From CAZCTO01 sp964501725 (GTDB lineage: Bacteria; Bacillota; Clostridia; Saccharofermentanales; Saccharofermentanaceae), in NCBI GenBank assembly GCA_964501725.1, contig CAZCTO010000006.1, positions 1 to 64,000 on the forward strand: a DNA stretch of 64,000 nt. The letters run 5' to 3'. A model generated the notes under the pieces. It saw nothing but the letters and a program-made list of their open reading frames with translations. It was not told where the DNA came from and did no database searches. Position 1 is the first letter of the stretch, and each line of letters opens with the position of its first letter. A program made the position numbers and the translations under genes. Of the stretch, positions 1 to 7,383 are shown piece after piece.

Positions 1-1
1 T

Positions 2-77
2 CGGGGTGTGGCTCAGGTGGTAGAGCGCTTGGTTCGGGACCAAGAGGCCGGAAGTTCAAGTCTTCTCACTCCGACCA
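2..77 (+). tRNA. tRNA-Pro (anticodon CGG)
   Basis: A full cloverleaf can be drawn. The acceptor stem CGGGGTG pairs with CACTCCG with one G-U pair. The anticodon stem CTTGG/CCAAG encloses the loop TTCGGGA, which gives anticodon CGG. The T-loop TTCAAGT is present, followed by discriminator A and an encoded CCA end at 75-77. CGG reads CCG proline codons. The upstream promoter lies outside the window. Confidence 0.93.
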
Positions 78-79
78 TG

Positions 80-126
80 AAAGCCTTTCGAAATTTACAG
101 AGTTCTGTAATTTCGGAGGGCTTTTT
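80..126 (+). terminator. Rho-independent terminator after tRNA-Pro
   Basis: A long imperfect hairpin begins three bases after the tRNA CCA. The AAGCC and CGAAATT..CAG arms pair with CTG..AATTTCG and GGCTT, and a run of T follows. It should end the tRNA transcript before thyA. Confidence 0.8.
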
Positions 127-191
127 GCATGGCATTTTGCAGCAAAATACCTACGCATTTTTGTCTTCGTGTTTCGCACCGATGAGTAATT

Positions 192-200
192 TGTTATGAT
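192..200 (+). promoter_or_regulatory. Extended -10 promoter for thyA-folA
   Basis: TGT-TATGAT is an extended -10 element (TGnTATnAT) with no good -35 hexamer 17 bases upstream. It would start transcription near 207, about 40 bases before the thyA start codon. Confidence 0.5.
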
Positions 201-245
201 GGAAGATATTAACGATTACTGAACGGAATCAAGCGGAGGCACGTA

Positions 246-1076
246 ATGAGCAGGGCAGATGACATTTTTGACGCAAACTGCAGACAGATATTATCCTCGG
301 GGTATTCAACCGAGAACGAATTGGTCCGTCCGAAATGGTCTGACGGAGCTTTTGCATACACATATAAGAGTTTCTGCATTGTAAATCGATATGATTTATC
401 CGTTGAATTTCCGGTGCTCACACAGCGCTTTATCAATTTTAAGGCCGCTCTGGACGAACTCCTCTGGATATGGCAAAAAAAATCAAACAACGTGAATGAC
501 CTTAACAGTCATATTTGGGATGCCTGGGCAGATGAAAACGGTTCCATCGGTAAAGCGTACGGTTATCAGCTGGGGGTCAAGCACAAATATCGCGAAGGCG
601 AGTTCGATCAAGTGGACCGTGTCCTTTACGACCTTAAGAACAATCCTTCCAGCAGAAGAATCATCACGAATATATACGTTCACGAGGATCTGCATGAAAT
701 GAATCTTTACCCCTGTGCTTACTCAGTTACTTTCAATGTGACCGGAAACAAATTGAATGCAATACTGAATCAAAGATCTCAGGATATGCTTGTGGCGAAT
801 GGTTGGAATGTATGTCAATATGCTGCTCTTGTGCATTTGATGGCAAGATCCGTCGGCCTTATCCCCGGTGAGTTTGTGCATGTGATCGCGGATGCACATA
901 TCTATGACCGGCATGTTCCGATTGTTGAGGAATTAATAGAACGACCGAAGTTTCAAGCACCTAAGCTGATCATTGACGAAGGAATCACGGACTTTTATTC
1001 GTTTTCAACCGAAAATGTCAGACTCGAGAACTATCTGTTCGGCGCAAAGATTACCGGGATACCGGTAGCGGTTTAG
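246..1076 (+). CDS. thyA: Thymidylate synthase
   Basis: ThyA methylates dUMP to dTMP in the cytosol using methylene-tetrahydrofolate and releases dihydrofolate, which FolA next door recycles. The 276-aa length is normal for the family. Visible motifs are the active-site cysteine Cys157 in a YPCAYSVTF segment, the dUMP-binding NQRSQD segment, and IADAHIYDRH near residue 220. Two positions differ from the classical PCHxxxQF signature: His after the cysteine is Ala, and Gln is Thr. I believe this variant also occurs in other Clostridia, so I read it as a subfamily and not as damage. A GGAGG site at 235-239 supports the ATG at 246. It forms an operon with folA, 15 bases downstream. Confidence 0.93.
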   Translation: MSRADDIFDANCRQILSSGYSTENELVRPKWSDGAFAYTYKSFCIVNRYDLSVEFPVLTQRFINFKAALDELLWIWQKKSNNVNDLNSHIWDAWADENGSIGKAYGYQLGVKHKYREGEFDQVDRVLYDLKNNPSSRRIITNIYVHEDLHEMNLYPCAYSVTFNVTGNKLNAILNQRSQDMLVANGWNVCQYAALVHLMARSVGLIPGEFVHVIADAHIYDRHVPIVEELIERPKFQAPKLIIDEGITDFYSFSTENVRLENYLFGAKITGIPVAV

Positions 1077-1091
1077 TTTTTGGGAGGAATT

Positions 1092-1595
1092 ATGAAGGCA
1101 ATCGTCGCTGTAGATAATCATTGGGGAATCGGACATCAAGGCAATTTACTCATTAGTCTTCCTGAAGATCAGAAAGATGTTTTTAAGCGTTACACCTTTG
1201 GAAATACGGTTGTGTTGGGACGCAAAACGCTGGATACTTTTCCCGGAAGCAGGCCGCTTAGGGGAAGAAAAAACATCATATTAAGCCGCAATCCGAATTT
1301 GCATGTTGAGGGCGCCCTGGTTCTTCATTCCCGAAACGAACTGATGGAATATGTACACAGACATATGGAAGAGCAATTATTTGTAATCGGAGGAGAAGAA
1401 ATATACCGAACACTTCTTCCTTTATGCGATGAAGTAATCGTGACCCGAATTAATGCCGTCTTTGAAGCGGATGCCTATTTCCCGAATCTTGAAAATAACC
1501 CCGACTGGGAGGAAACGGAACGTACGGATCCAATCACTTCGGTAAAAGGCTATCAATTCTGTGTTGTTCGGTATCGTAACAAAAGCGGCCGATAA
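1092..1595 (+). CDS. folA: Dihydrofolate reductase
   Basis: FolA reduces dihydrofolate to tetrahydrofolate with NADPH and closes the thymidylate cycle driven by ThyA immediately upstream. The 167-aa protein shows the DHFR landmarks: an N-terminal strand AIVAVDNHWGIG, the acidic active-site residue Asp26 in LPED, the NADPH-binding VVLGRKT segment, and VIGGEEIY near residue 100. The usual Trp before the LPxD motif is not present (LLISLPED). An in-frame TTG twelve bases upstream could be read, but GGGAGG at 1082-1087 is correctly spaced from the ATG at 1092, so I chose that start. Confidence 0.92.
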   Translation: MKAIVAVDNHWGIGHQGNLLISLPEDQKDVFKRYTFGNTVVLGRKTLDTFPGSRPLRGRKNIILSRNPNLHVEGALVLHSRNELMEYVHRHMEEQLFVIGGEEIYRTLLPLCDEVIVTRINAVFEADAYFPNLENNPDWEETERTDPITSVKGYQFCVVRYRNKSGR

Positions 1596-1596
1596 A

Positions 1597-1644
1597 TGTG
1601 CAATGTGCACAAAGGAACGAGTGGTTTAATGTGTAATGTGTACA
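1597..1644 (+). repeat. Pair of operator-like palindromes
   Basis: The first element, 1597-1611, is a perfect inverted repeat TGTGCA-ATG-TGCACA. The second, 1630-1644, is TGTGTA-ATG-TGTACA and keeps the outer bases of the palindrome. Within flanking identity the two copies differ at only two of 20 bases (1595-1614 and 1628-1647). They are 33 bp apart, about three helical turns, and lie just upstream of the promoter at 1674-1682. The arrangement suggests a dimeric regulator bound cooperatively, but which one is unknown. Confidence 0.55.
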
Positions 1645-1673
1645 AAGACGATGCTGAAGCTAAACGTTTCGCG

Positions 1674-1682
1674 TGATATAAT
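1674..1682 (+). promoter_or_regulatory. Extended -10 promoter before the 86-aa gene
   Basis: TGA-TATAAT forms an extended -10 element. No convincing -35 hexamer is present. Transcription would begin near 1689, 87 bases before the start codon at 1776. The palindromes at 1597-1644 lie directly upstream. Confidence 0.6.
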
Positions 1683-1775
1683 CTAGATGACGGACAGAAC
1701 AGAATCCGTCAGGATTAAATGAGTTTAAGCAATGCCCGATCTCAGGAGAGATTGGAAGAAGAAGGAGGTAGTATC

Positions 1776-2036
1776 ATGAAAGCATTTAGATTGAACAACA
1801 TTGATGTACAGGCTTTTATGACCGCTCTTGATGCCTGTAAAGGTGAAGTCTTTCTCATTACCGATGAGAACGATCGTTTTAACCTCAAGAGTAAACTCAG
1901 TCAGATCACGGGTCTCGTGAAGCTGATCGAAGGCGGTATTCTGGTTAATGCCCAGATTTATTGCACAAATCCGGAAGATGAATCCTTACTGTTCAGGCTT
2001 AATCTGTTCGGAGCACCGGAAGAGGTTGCCCAGTAA
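1776..2036 (+). CDS. Small conserved-looking protein of unknown function
   Basis: This 86-aa protein has no motif that I can assign. It has a mixed alpha/beta composition, no signal peptide and no membrane segment. It begins MKAFRLNNIDVQAF and carries RFNLKSKLSQITGLVKLIEGG in the middle. The size and rhythm recall small HPr-sized proteins of Clostridia, but the phosphocarrier histidine motif is absent, so I do not claim that. A strong AAGGAGG (1762-1768) sets the ATG at 1776; the reading frame extends upstream to an ATG at 1719 that lacks such a site. The gene is monocistronic, with its own promoter, upstream palindromes and a terminator at 2075. Confidence 0.75.
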   Translation: MKAFRLNNIDVQAFMTALDACKGEVFLITDENDRFNLKSKLSQITGLVKLIEGGILVNAQIYCTNPEDESLLFRLNLFGAPEEVAQ

Positions 2037-2074
2037 TTGTCTGGGAATCCTTTCCTTTTCCAGAGTTTAAAATG

Positions 2075-2106
2075 AACCGCTTCATCTTTATGAAGAAGCG
2101 GTTTTT
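2075..2106 (+). terminator. Rho-independent terminator
   Basis: A nine-base stem AACCGCTTC/GAAGCGGTT with an 11-base loop is followed by TTTT. It closes the small gene that ends at 2036. Confidence 0.85.
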
Positions 2107-2161
2107 ACTTATTCCGAAACCACGTTGATCTCTCAAAGCCTATTATCTCAACATGGGTATA

Positions 2162-2170
2162 TGCTATAAT
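2162..2170 (+). promoter_or_regulatory. Extended -10 promoter
   Basis: TGC-TATAAT is an extended -10 element. The predicted start near 2177 lies about 38 bases before the ATG at 2215 and downstream of the alternative TTG at 2173. This supports the later start codon. Confidence 0.6.
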
Positions 2171-2214
2171 AATTGTCTGGCAAATCACAGCAGAAGATGA
2201 TTGAAGGATGCAAA

Positions 2215-2946
2215 ATGACCAATTATCTGTTCAATGCGCGAGATATAGCCGCCTACTTCAAATGGTCGGGGGTTCCCGGTTTTCTCGAGAAGAATTACCT
2301 GGAATTTTTGTTTGAACATAGGAAGCAACTTCTCGCGCGTCCGATGACCATTGATTATGAGACATTCGAACGGGATGTTTTCCGTGAGATGTATTTTTTG
2401 TGGTCAGTTGGCTTCGTTAATGAATTTTCGGATGTCTCATTGATTGCTCCGGATGGTTTCATTACATTATTTTGCGACCAACGATTTATCGGACTTGAAT
2501 CATATATGAAACTGATATCTCTTCACTTGATTTTGTCTGCGAATTTGCCGTATGTTCGCATTAATTTTGTCGGATTGCCTTTGCTCTTGGGTATTAGCGG
2601 TGATTATGACGAATTCGAGAAGAATGTGTTTTTCTCGTTCGAAGCTTTGAGGCTTCATGCGATGGATATATTCGGCAAGGATTTTGATATTTCCGTTGGA
2701 ATCCCCAACGAGCTGCTATGTGTATCTCTGCGGAAAGATTTGAAGGATGCTATTTTCGGAGAAAACGGATCCGGAAGAAGAGCGGGTCTGGATGATAGCT
2801 TACAGATGAATATTCTCAGGGATAAGTCGATAAAAGAAGAGAAGATCAGAGAGCAAATCAGGAAAAAGGATGCTGAGAAAAAAAAGAAACGCCCCAGTCG
2901 CTCTTCTGTATCAACTCCCGGTGCCCTTCATACGGACATGAAATAG
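2215..2946 (+). CDS. Unknown cytosolic protein with a basic, charged C-terminal tail
   Basis: I do not recognise this 243-aa protein. Residues 1-190 look globular and are rich in Phe, Leu and Tyr. From about residue 200 the chain becomes a Lys/Glu/Arg-rich helix or coiled coil (EEKIREQIRKKDAEKKKKR), followed by a Ser/Pro-rich end. No signal peptide, no clear membrane span and no known catalytic motif are visible. A GAAGGA site precedes the ATG at 2215; an in-frame TTG at 2173 lies upstream of the predicted transcript start. The giant activase gene starts 49 bases downstream with no terminator between, so the two may be co-transcribed. Confidence 0.75.
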   Translation: MTNYLFNARDIAAYFKWSGVPGFLEKNYLEFLFEHRKQLLARPMTIDYETFERDVFREMYFLWSVGFVNEFSDVSLIAPDGFITLFCDQRFIGLESYMKLISLHLILSANLPYVRINFVGLPLLLGISGDYDEFEKNVFFSFEALRLHAMDIFGKDFDISVGIPNELLCVSLRKDLKDAIFGENGSGRRAGLDDSLQMNILRDKSIKEEKIREQIRKKDAEKKKKRPSRSSVSTPGALHTDMK

Positions 2947-2995
2947 CTTATAAGCGGAAATTACTCCGCAATAAATAATTGTCAAGGTGGATCGA

Positions 2996-5900
2996 ATGCA
3001 AAGTAATTATCGTATGGGTTTGGATATTGGTTCAACAACCATAAAAATAGTCATGTTTGAAAATGAAGATGTGGTATATAAGCAATATCGTCGTCATCAT
3101 TCAGATATTCAAGGAGAACTGCTCAAAGCGTTCGAGGATTTCGATACGGAGTTTCCGGACGCAAGCGTAAGCCTTTCGATCACCGGGTCGGGGGGGATAT
3201 CGGTTGCAAGGTGGCTCGGACTGGACTTCGTACAGGAGGTTATCGCCGAGACGATTGCGATAACGAAATACCATCCGGAGACGGATGTGATCATCGAGCT
3301 TGGCGGAGAGGACGCCAAAATCACATATCTTCATCCCGTACCGGAGCAACGAATGAATGGTACCTGTGCCGGCGGCACGGGCGCTTTTATCGACCAAATG
3401 GCAACATTACTTCAGACGGATGCTGACGGACTGAATGAAATGGCCAAGTCGTATAAGACACTTTATACGATTGCATCAAGATGCGGTGTTTTTGCAAAAA
3501 GCGATCTTCAACCGCTAATCAACGAAGGAGCGTCAAAGTCGGACTTGGCCGCTTCAATTTTTCAGGCCGTTGTAAATCAGACAATTGCGGGACTTGCATG
3601 CGGCCGGCCAATCCGCGGGCATCTGGTTTTTCTCGGAGGACCGCTTTATTTCTGTTCCGAACTTCGAAATGCTTTTGAGCGGACTCTTGCAGCTCAGGCG
3701 AAATCTTTTTGGATGCCTGAAAACGCGCAGCTCTATGTTGCTCTTGGTGCAGCGTTATCATCAACCGGTGAAGATGTTTCCATCCGGAAACTGATGAACT
3801 CATTTCGTGATAAGAGCGGCTTTACTCCGGACATTACTCGAATTGCCCCTCTTTTCAAAGACGAAGCGGAAAGAAAAGCATTTTATGCTCGTCATGAGAA
3901 GGCAACCGTTGAACTTTTTGACCTCGTCAAGCAAAAAGGACCTTGTTTTCTTGGAATCGACGCAGGAAGTACAACGACAAAGGCAGTCCTCATCAATCAG
4001 GAAGGTCAGTTGATCTATACATATTATGGCGGGAACAAGGGTAATCCTGTGAAAAGCGCAGTAAAAATACTGAAAGAACTGTATCATCAGCTTCCCGAAG
4101 GTGCGTTTATTGCCAATTCCTGCGTGACCGGTTATGGCGAGAATATCATTCGGGCAGCCCTGCGTGTTGATCTCGGTGAGATTGAGACAATGGCCCATTT
4201 TCAATCTGCTAAACATTTTTGTCCGGACGTTGATTTCATCATCGATATCGGCGGTCAGGATATGAAATGTATGCGCATCCGTCACGGTGTCATTGATTCC
4301 ATCATGCTTAACGAGGCTTGTTCATCCGGATGCGGCTCTTTTATTCAGACGTTTGCCGAGAATCTGCAAATGGATTCCCACTCTTTTTCGATTGAGGCCT
4401 TATCCGCTGAAAATCCGGTTGATCTGGGAACCAGATGTACCGTTTTCATGAATTCAAAAGTTAAACAGGCGCAGAAAGAGGGCGCATCGATCGGAGATAT
4501 TTCTGCGGGTCTTTCTTACTCAGTCGTTCGCAACGCACTTTATAAGGTTATTAAGATACGTGACACATCGCAACTAGGCAAAAAAATCGTAGTTCAGGGC
4601 GGGACCTTTCTTAACGACGCAATACTTCGATGCTTTGAACTTATTTCCAAGCGTGAGGTTATCCGTCCGAATGTCGCAGGACTTATGGGCGCATTCGGTG
4701 CGGCAATCATTGCAAAGAAGCGGTGTGCTGATATCAATACGAAATCAACCATCCTTTCGATAGACGAATTGGATCTATTCAAGATGGAAACAAAGACGTC
4801 TGTCTGCCAATTATGTACAAACCACTGCAAGTTGACTATATCTAATTTTTCCAACAGCGGACGTTTCGTTTCCGGAAATCGATGCGAGCGCGGGGAGGGT
4901 AAAGATAAGGACGAGAATAAACTTCCGGATATGTTCAAATATAAATACGACAGAACATTCAGATATAAGGCACTTGCTCCGGACAAGGCCCCTCGGGGAA
5001 CGATCGGGATACCCCGCGTTCTGAATATGTATGAGAATTATCCTTTCTGGTTTACGGTTTTGACGCAACTTGGTTTTCGAGTGGTTATCTCGTCGCGTTC
5101 GGATCACGATCTTTTTGAGAAGGGAATGGACTCAATTCCTTCCGAAAGTGTATGCTATCCGGCAAAACTGGTGCACGGACATATTGAAGACTTGATCGGA
5201 AAGAAGGTAAAAACTATTTTCTATCCGTCCATTCCGTATGAAAGAAGTGAGAATCCCAACGCAAACAATCATTTCAATTGTCCGATTGTGTCCTCTTACC
5301 CCGAAGTTATCAAGAACAATGTTGAGAACATTGCTTATTGCGATGTTAAATTCTTAAATCCATTTCTTCCTCTTGATAATCCGGCGAAGCTGGCTGAGAA
5401 ACTGGAAGAAGTATTCTCGGATCAAAATGTCACCCGAAAGGAAGCGCTGCGGGCGATTGAGGCCGGAGATAAGGAGTATTACGAGTATAAGCAGGACATC
5501 TATAAGCGAGGTCAGGAGATTCTTCTTGATTTGGAGAGAGAAGGACAAAAGGGCGTTGTTCTTGCGGGAAGGCCTTATCATTGCGATCCGGAGGTGCATC
5601 ACGGCATCCCGGAAATGATTAACGGACTCGGACTTGCGGTTCTGACAGAAGACAGCGTCGCCATTCCGGGTCATTTGGAGCGCCCGATTCGAGTTGTTGA
5701 TCAATGGATGTATCATACAAGATTATACGAAGCCGCCGCAGTAGTCTCGAAGAGGGATAATCTGGAACTGATTCAGCTCAATTCTTTCGGATGCGGATTG
5801 GATGCGGTTACATCCGATCAGGTTCAGGAGATTCTTGAGGCCAAGGGCAAACTATATACGCTGCTCAAAATTGATGAGGTCAGCAACTTGGGCGCTGCCA

Positions 5901-7360
5901 GAATACGTATACGCTCCCTAAAAGTTGCCATGGATGAGCGCGGACAATCGCTTTCAGAGGGGAATCTCCCTAAAGAAGATACTGCATACACCATCCGCAG
6001 GGTGCCGTTTACAAAGAAACACAAGCAGTTGCACACGCTTCTTGCACCACAAATGGCGCCGGTTCAATTCGAATTTGTTGAGGCAATTTTCCGTAATGCC
6101 GGGTACAAAATTAAGATCCTCAAAGAAGCGTCGGCCGAAGATATTGAGTGCGGTTTGCGATTTGTCAACAATGATGCATGTTTCCCTTCGATTATGGTTG
6201 TCGGCCAGCTGATCAACGCATTTATATCCGGTGCTGAAGACCCGGATAATACCTCGGTAATGATTACTCAGACCGGTGGCGGATGCAGGGCGACAAACTA
6301 CGTTGCCTTCCTGCGAAAAGCGCTTCGGGAAGCCGGTCTTTCGCAGGTTCCGGTCATCGCGCTTTCGGCGCAAAGTTTTGAAAAGAATCCGGGACTCAAA
6401 TTCACTGTTCCGCTTTTACACCATGCTCTTCAGGCAATATGTTACGGGGACTTGTTGTCGTCATTACTCTTGCGTGTGCGCCCTTATGAGACTGTGCCGG
6501 GGGCAGCAAATGCTCTTTATCAGATCTGGAATCGAAAAGCGGTCCTTTTCTTCAACAAGGAGTCTAAATTTGACGGCCTGACCGATGAGTATAAGATGGA
6601 TCAGTCCAATAGCGATGAGACTACCGCGCTGATTCTCAGGGGTGAAATAAAAAAAGTAATCGATGAACTATCCCTAAGCCTGATGTTCGATAAGGACGAA
6701 AGATCATTCAAGAATCTGGTTGACCGCACTATTGAAGCATTTGACCGTTTACCGCTTTTGGATATCCCAAGAAAACCCAGAGTCGGACTCGTTGGCGAAA
6801 TACTCGTAAAATTCCAACCCAACGCAAACAATCATGCCGTGGATGTAATCGAGAAGGAGGGCTGTGAAGCCGTCATGCCGGGTCTTCTGGATTTCTTTCT
6901 GTATTGCGCATATAACCCGTATTGGCGAGCGGACAATCTCGGGAAAAGCCGGTTCAGTGCTTTTGTATCCAACCGTCTTATTGATATTATGGAGGGATAC
7001 CGAAAGCATATCGTCGAGAAGTTGCGCGAGAGCGGCAAATTTCAGATTCCCGTTACAATAAGGAAACTCGCAAACAAGGCAGAATCGATATTATCATGTG
7101 GAAATTCATGCGGTGAAGGATGGTTTTTAACCGCTGAAATGATAGAACTGATCGAGAGCGGTGTTCCGAATATTGTATGCGCACAACCTTTTGCGTGCCT
7201 CCCGAACCATGTTACGGGAAAGGGAATGATTAAAGAACTCAGACGTCAATTCCCTGAATCCAACATCGTCCCGATCGATTATGATCCCGGGGCGAGCGAA
7301 GCAAATCAATTAAATCGAATCAAGCTTATGATCAGTACAGCACACATCATGCATAAGTAG
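2996..7360 (+). CDS. Giant 2-hydroxyacyl-CoA dehydratase activase-like protein with two ATPase domains
   Basis: HgdC-type activases use ATP and a [4Fe-4S] cluster to inject an electron into 2-hydroxyacyl-CoA dehydratases. This 1454-aa protein fuses two such actin-fold units to dehydratase-like and DUF2229-like parts. Unit 1 (about 7-265) shows GLDIGSTTIK, ELGGEDAK, and cysteines in TCAGGTG (Cys124) and SRCGVFAKS (Cys163). Unit 2 (about 317-590) shows GIDAGSTTTK, DIGGQD, ACSSGCG and TRCTVFMNS. Both therefore keep the pair of cluster cysteines. A further Cys cluster (CQLCTNHC...RC) lies near 602-632, then a long C-terminal half related to HgdB/DUF2229. Family members are widespread in Firmicutes, but the physiological substrate is not established. 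AAGGTGG at 2984-2990 supports the ATG at 2996 over the GTG at 2987. Confidence 0.85.
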   Translation: MQSNYRMGLDIGSTTIKIVMFENEDVVYKQYRRHHSDIQGELLKAFEDFDTEFPDASVSLSITGSGGISVARWLGLDFVQEVIAETIAITKYHPETDVIIELGGEDAKITYLHPVPEQRMNGTCAGGTGAFIDQMATLLQTDADGLNEMAKSYKTLYTIASRCGVFAKSDLQPLINEGASKSDLAASIFQAVVNQTIAGLACGRPIRGHLVFLGGPLYFCSELRNAFERTLAAQAKSFWMPENAQLYVALGAALSSTGEDVSIRKLMNSFRDKSGFTPDITRIAPLFKDEAERKAFYARHEKATVELFDLVKQKGPCFLGIDAGSTTTKAVLINQEGQLIYTYYGGNKGNPVKSAVKILKELYHQLPEGAFIANSCVTGYGENIIRAALRVDLGEIETMAHFQSAKHFCPDVDFIIDIGGQDMKCMRIRHGVIDSIMLNEACSSGCGSFIQTFAENLQMDSHSFSIEALSAENPVDLGTRCTVFMNSKVKQAQKEGASIGDISAGLSYSVVRNALYKVIKIRDTSQLGKKIVVQGGTFLNDAILRCFELISKREVIRPNVAGLMGAFGAAIIAKKRCADINTKSTILSIDELDLFKMETKTSVCQLCTNHCKLTISNFSNSGRFVSGNRCERGEGKDKDENKLPDMFKYKYDRTFRYKALAPDKAPRGTIGIPRVLNMYENYPFWFTVLTQLGFRVVISSRSDHDLFEKGMDSIPSESVCYPAKLVHGHIEDLIGKKVKTIFYPSIPYERSENPNANNHFNCPIVSSYPEVIKNNVENIAYCDVKFLNPFLPLDNPAKLAEKLEEVFSDQNVTRKEALRAIEAGDKEYYEYKQDIYKRGQEILLDLEREGQKGVVLAGRPYHCDPEVHHGIPEMINGLGLAVLTEDSVAIPGHLERPIRVVDQWMYHTRLYEAAAVVSKRDNLELIQLNSFGCGLDAVTSDQVQEILEAKGKLYTLLKIDEVSNLGAARIRIRSLKVAMDERGQSLSEGNLPKEDTAYTIRRVPFTKKHKQLHTLLAPQMAPVQFEFVEAIFRNAGYKIKILKEASAEDIECGLRFVNNDACFPSIMVVGQLINAFISGAEDPDNTSVMITQTGGGCRATNYVAFLRKALREAGLSQVPVIALSAQSFEKNPGLKFTVPLLHHALQAICYGDLLSSLLLRVRPYETVPGAANALYQIWNRKAVLFFNKESKFDGLTDEYKMDQSNSDETTALILRGEIKKVIDELSLSLMFDKDERSFKNLVDRTIEAFDRLPLLDIPRKPRVGLVGEILVKFQPNANNHAVDVIEKEGCEAVMPGLLDFFLYCAYNPYWRADNLGKSRFSAFVSNRLIDIMEGYRKHIVEKLRESGKFQIPVTIRKLANKAESILSCGNSCGEGWFLTAEMIELIESGVPNIVCAQPFACLPNHVTGKGMIKELRRQFPESNIVPIDYDPGASEANQLNRIKLMISTAHIMHK

Positions 7361-7383
7361 GTTAAGTTATGGGGGAGAGCCAG

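Noticed and set aside
3800..4285. 161-aa open frame antisense to the giant activase
   Set aside because: It lies opposite the conserved second ATPase unit and has no start site or motif of its own.
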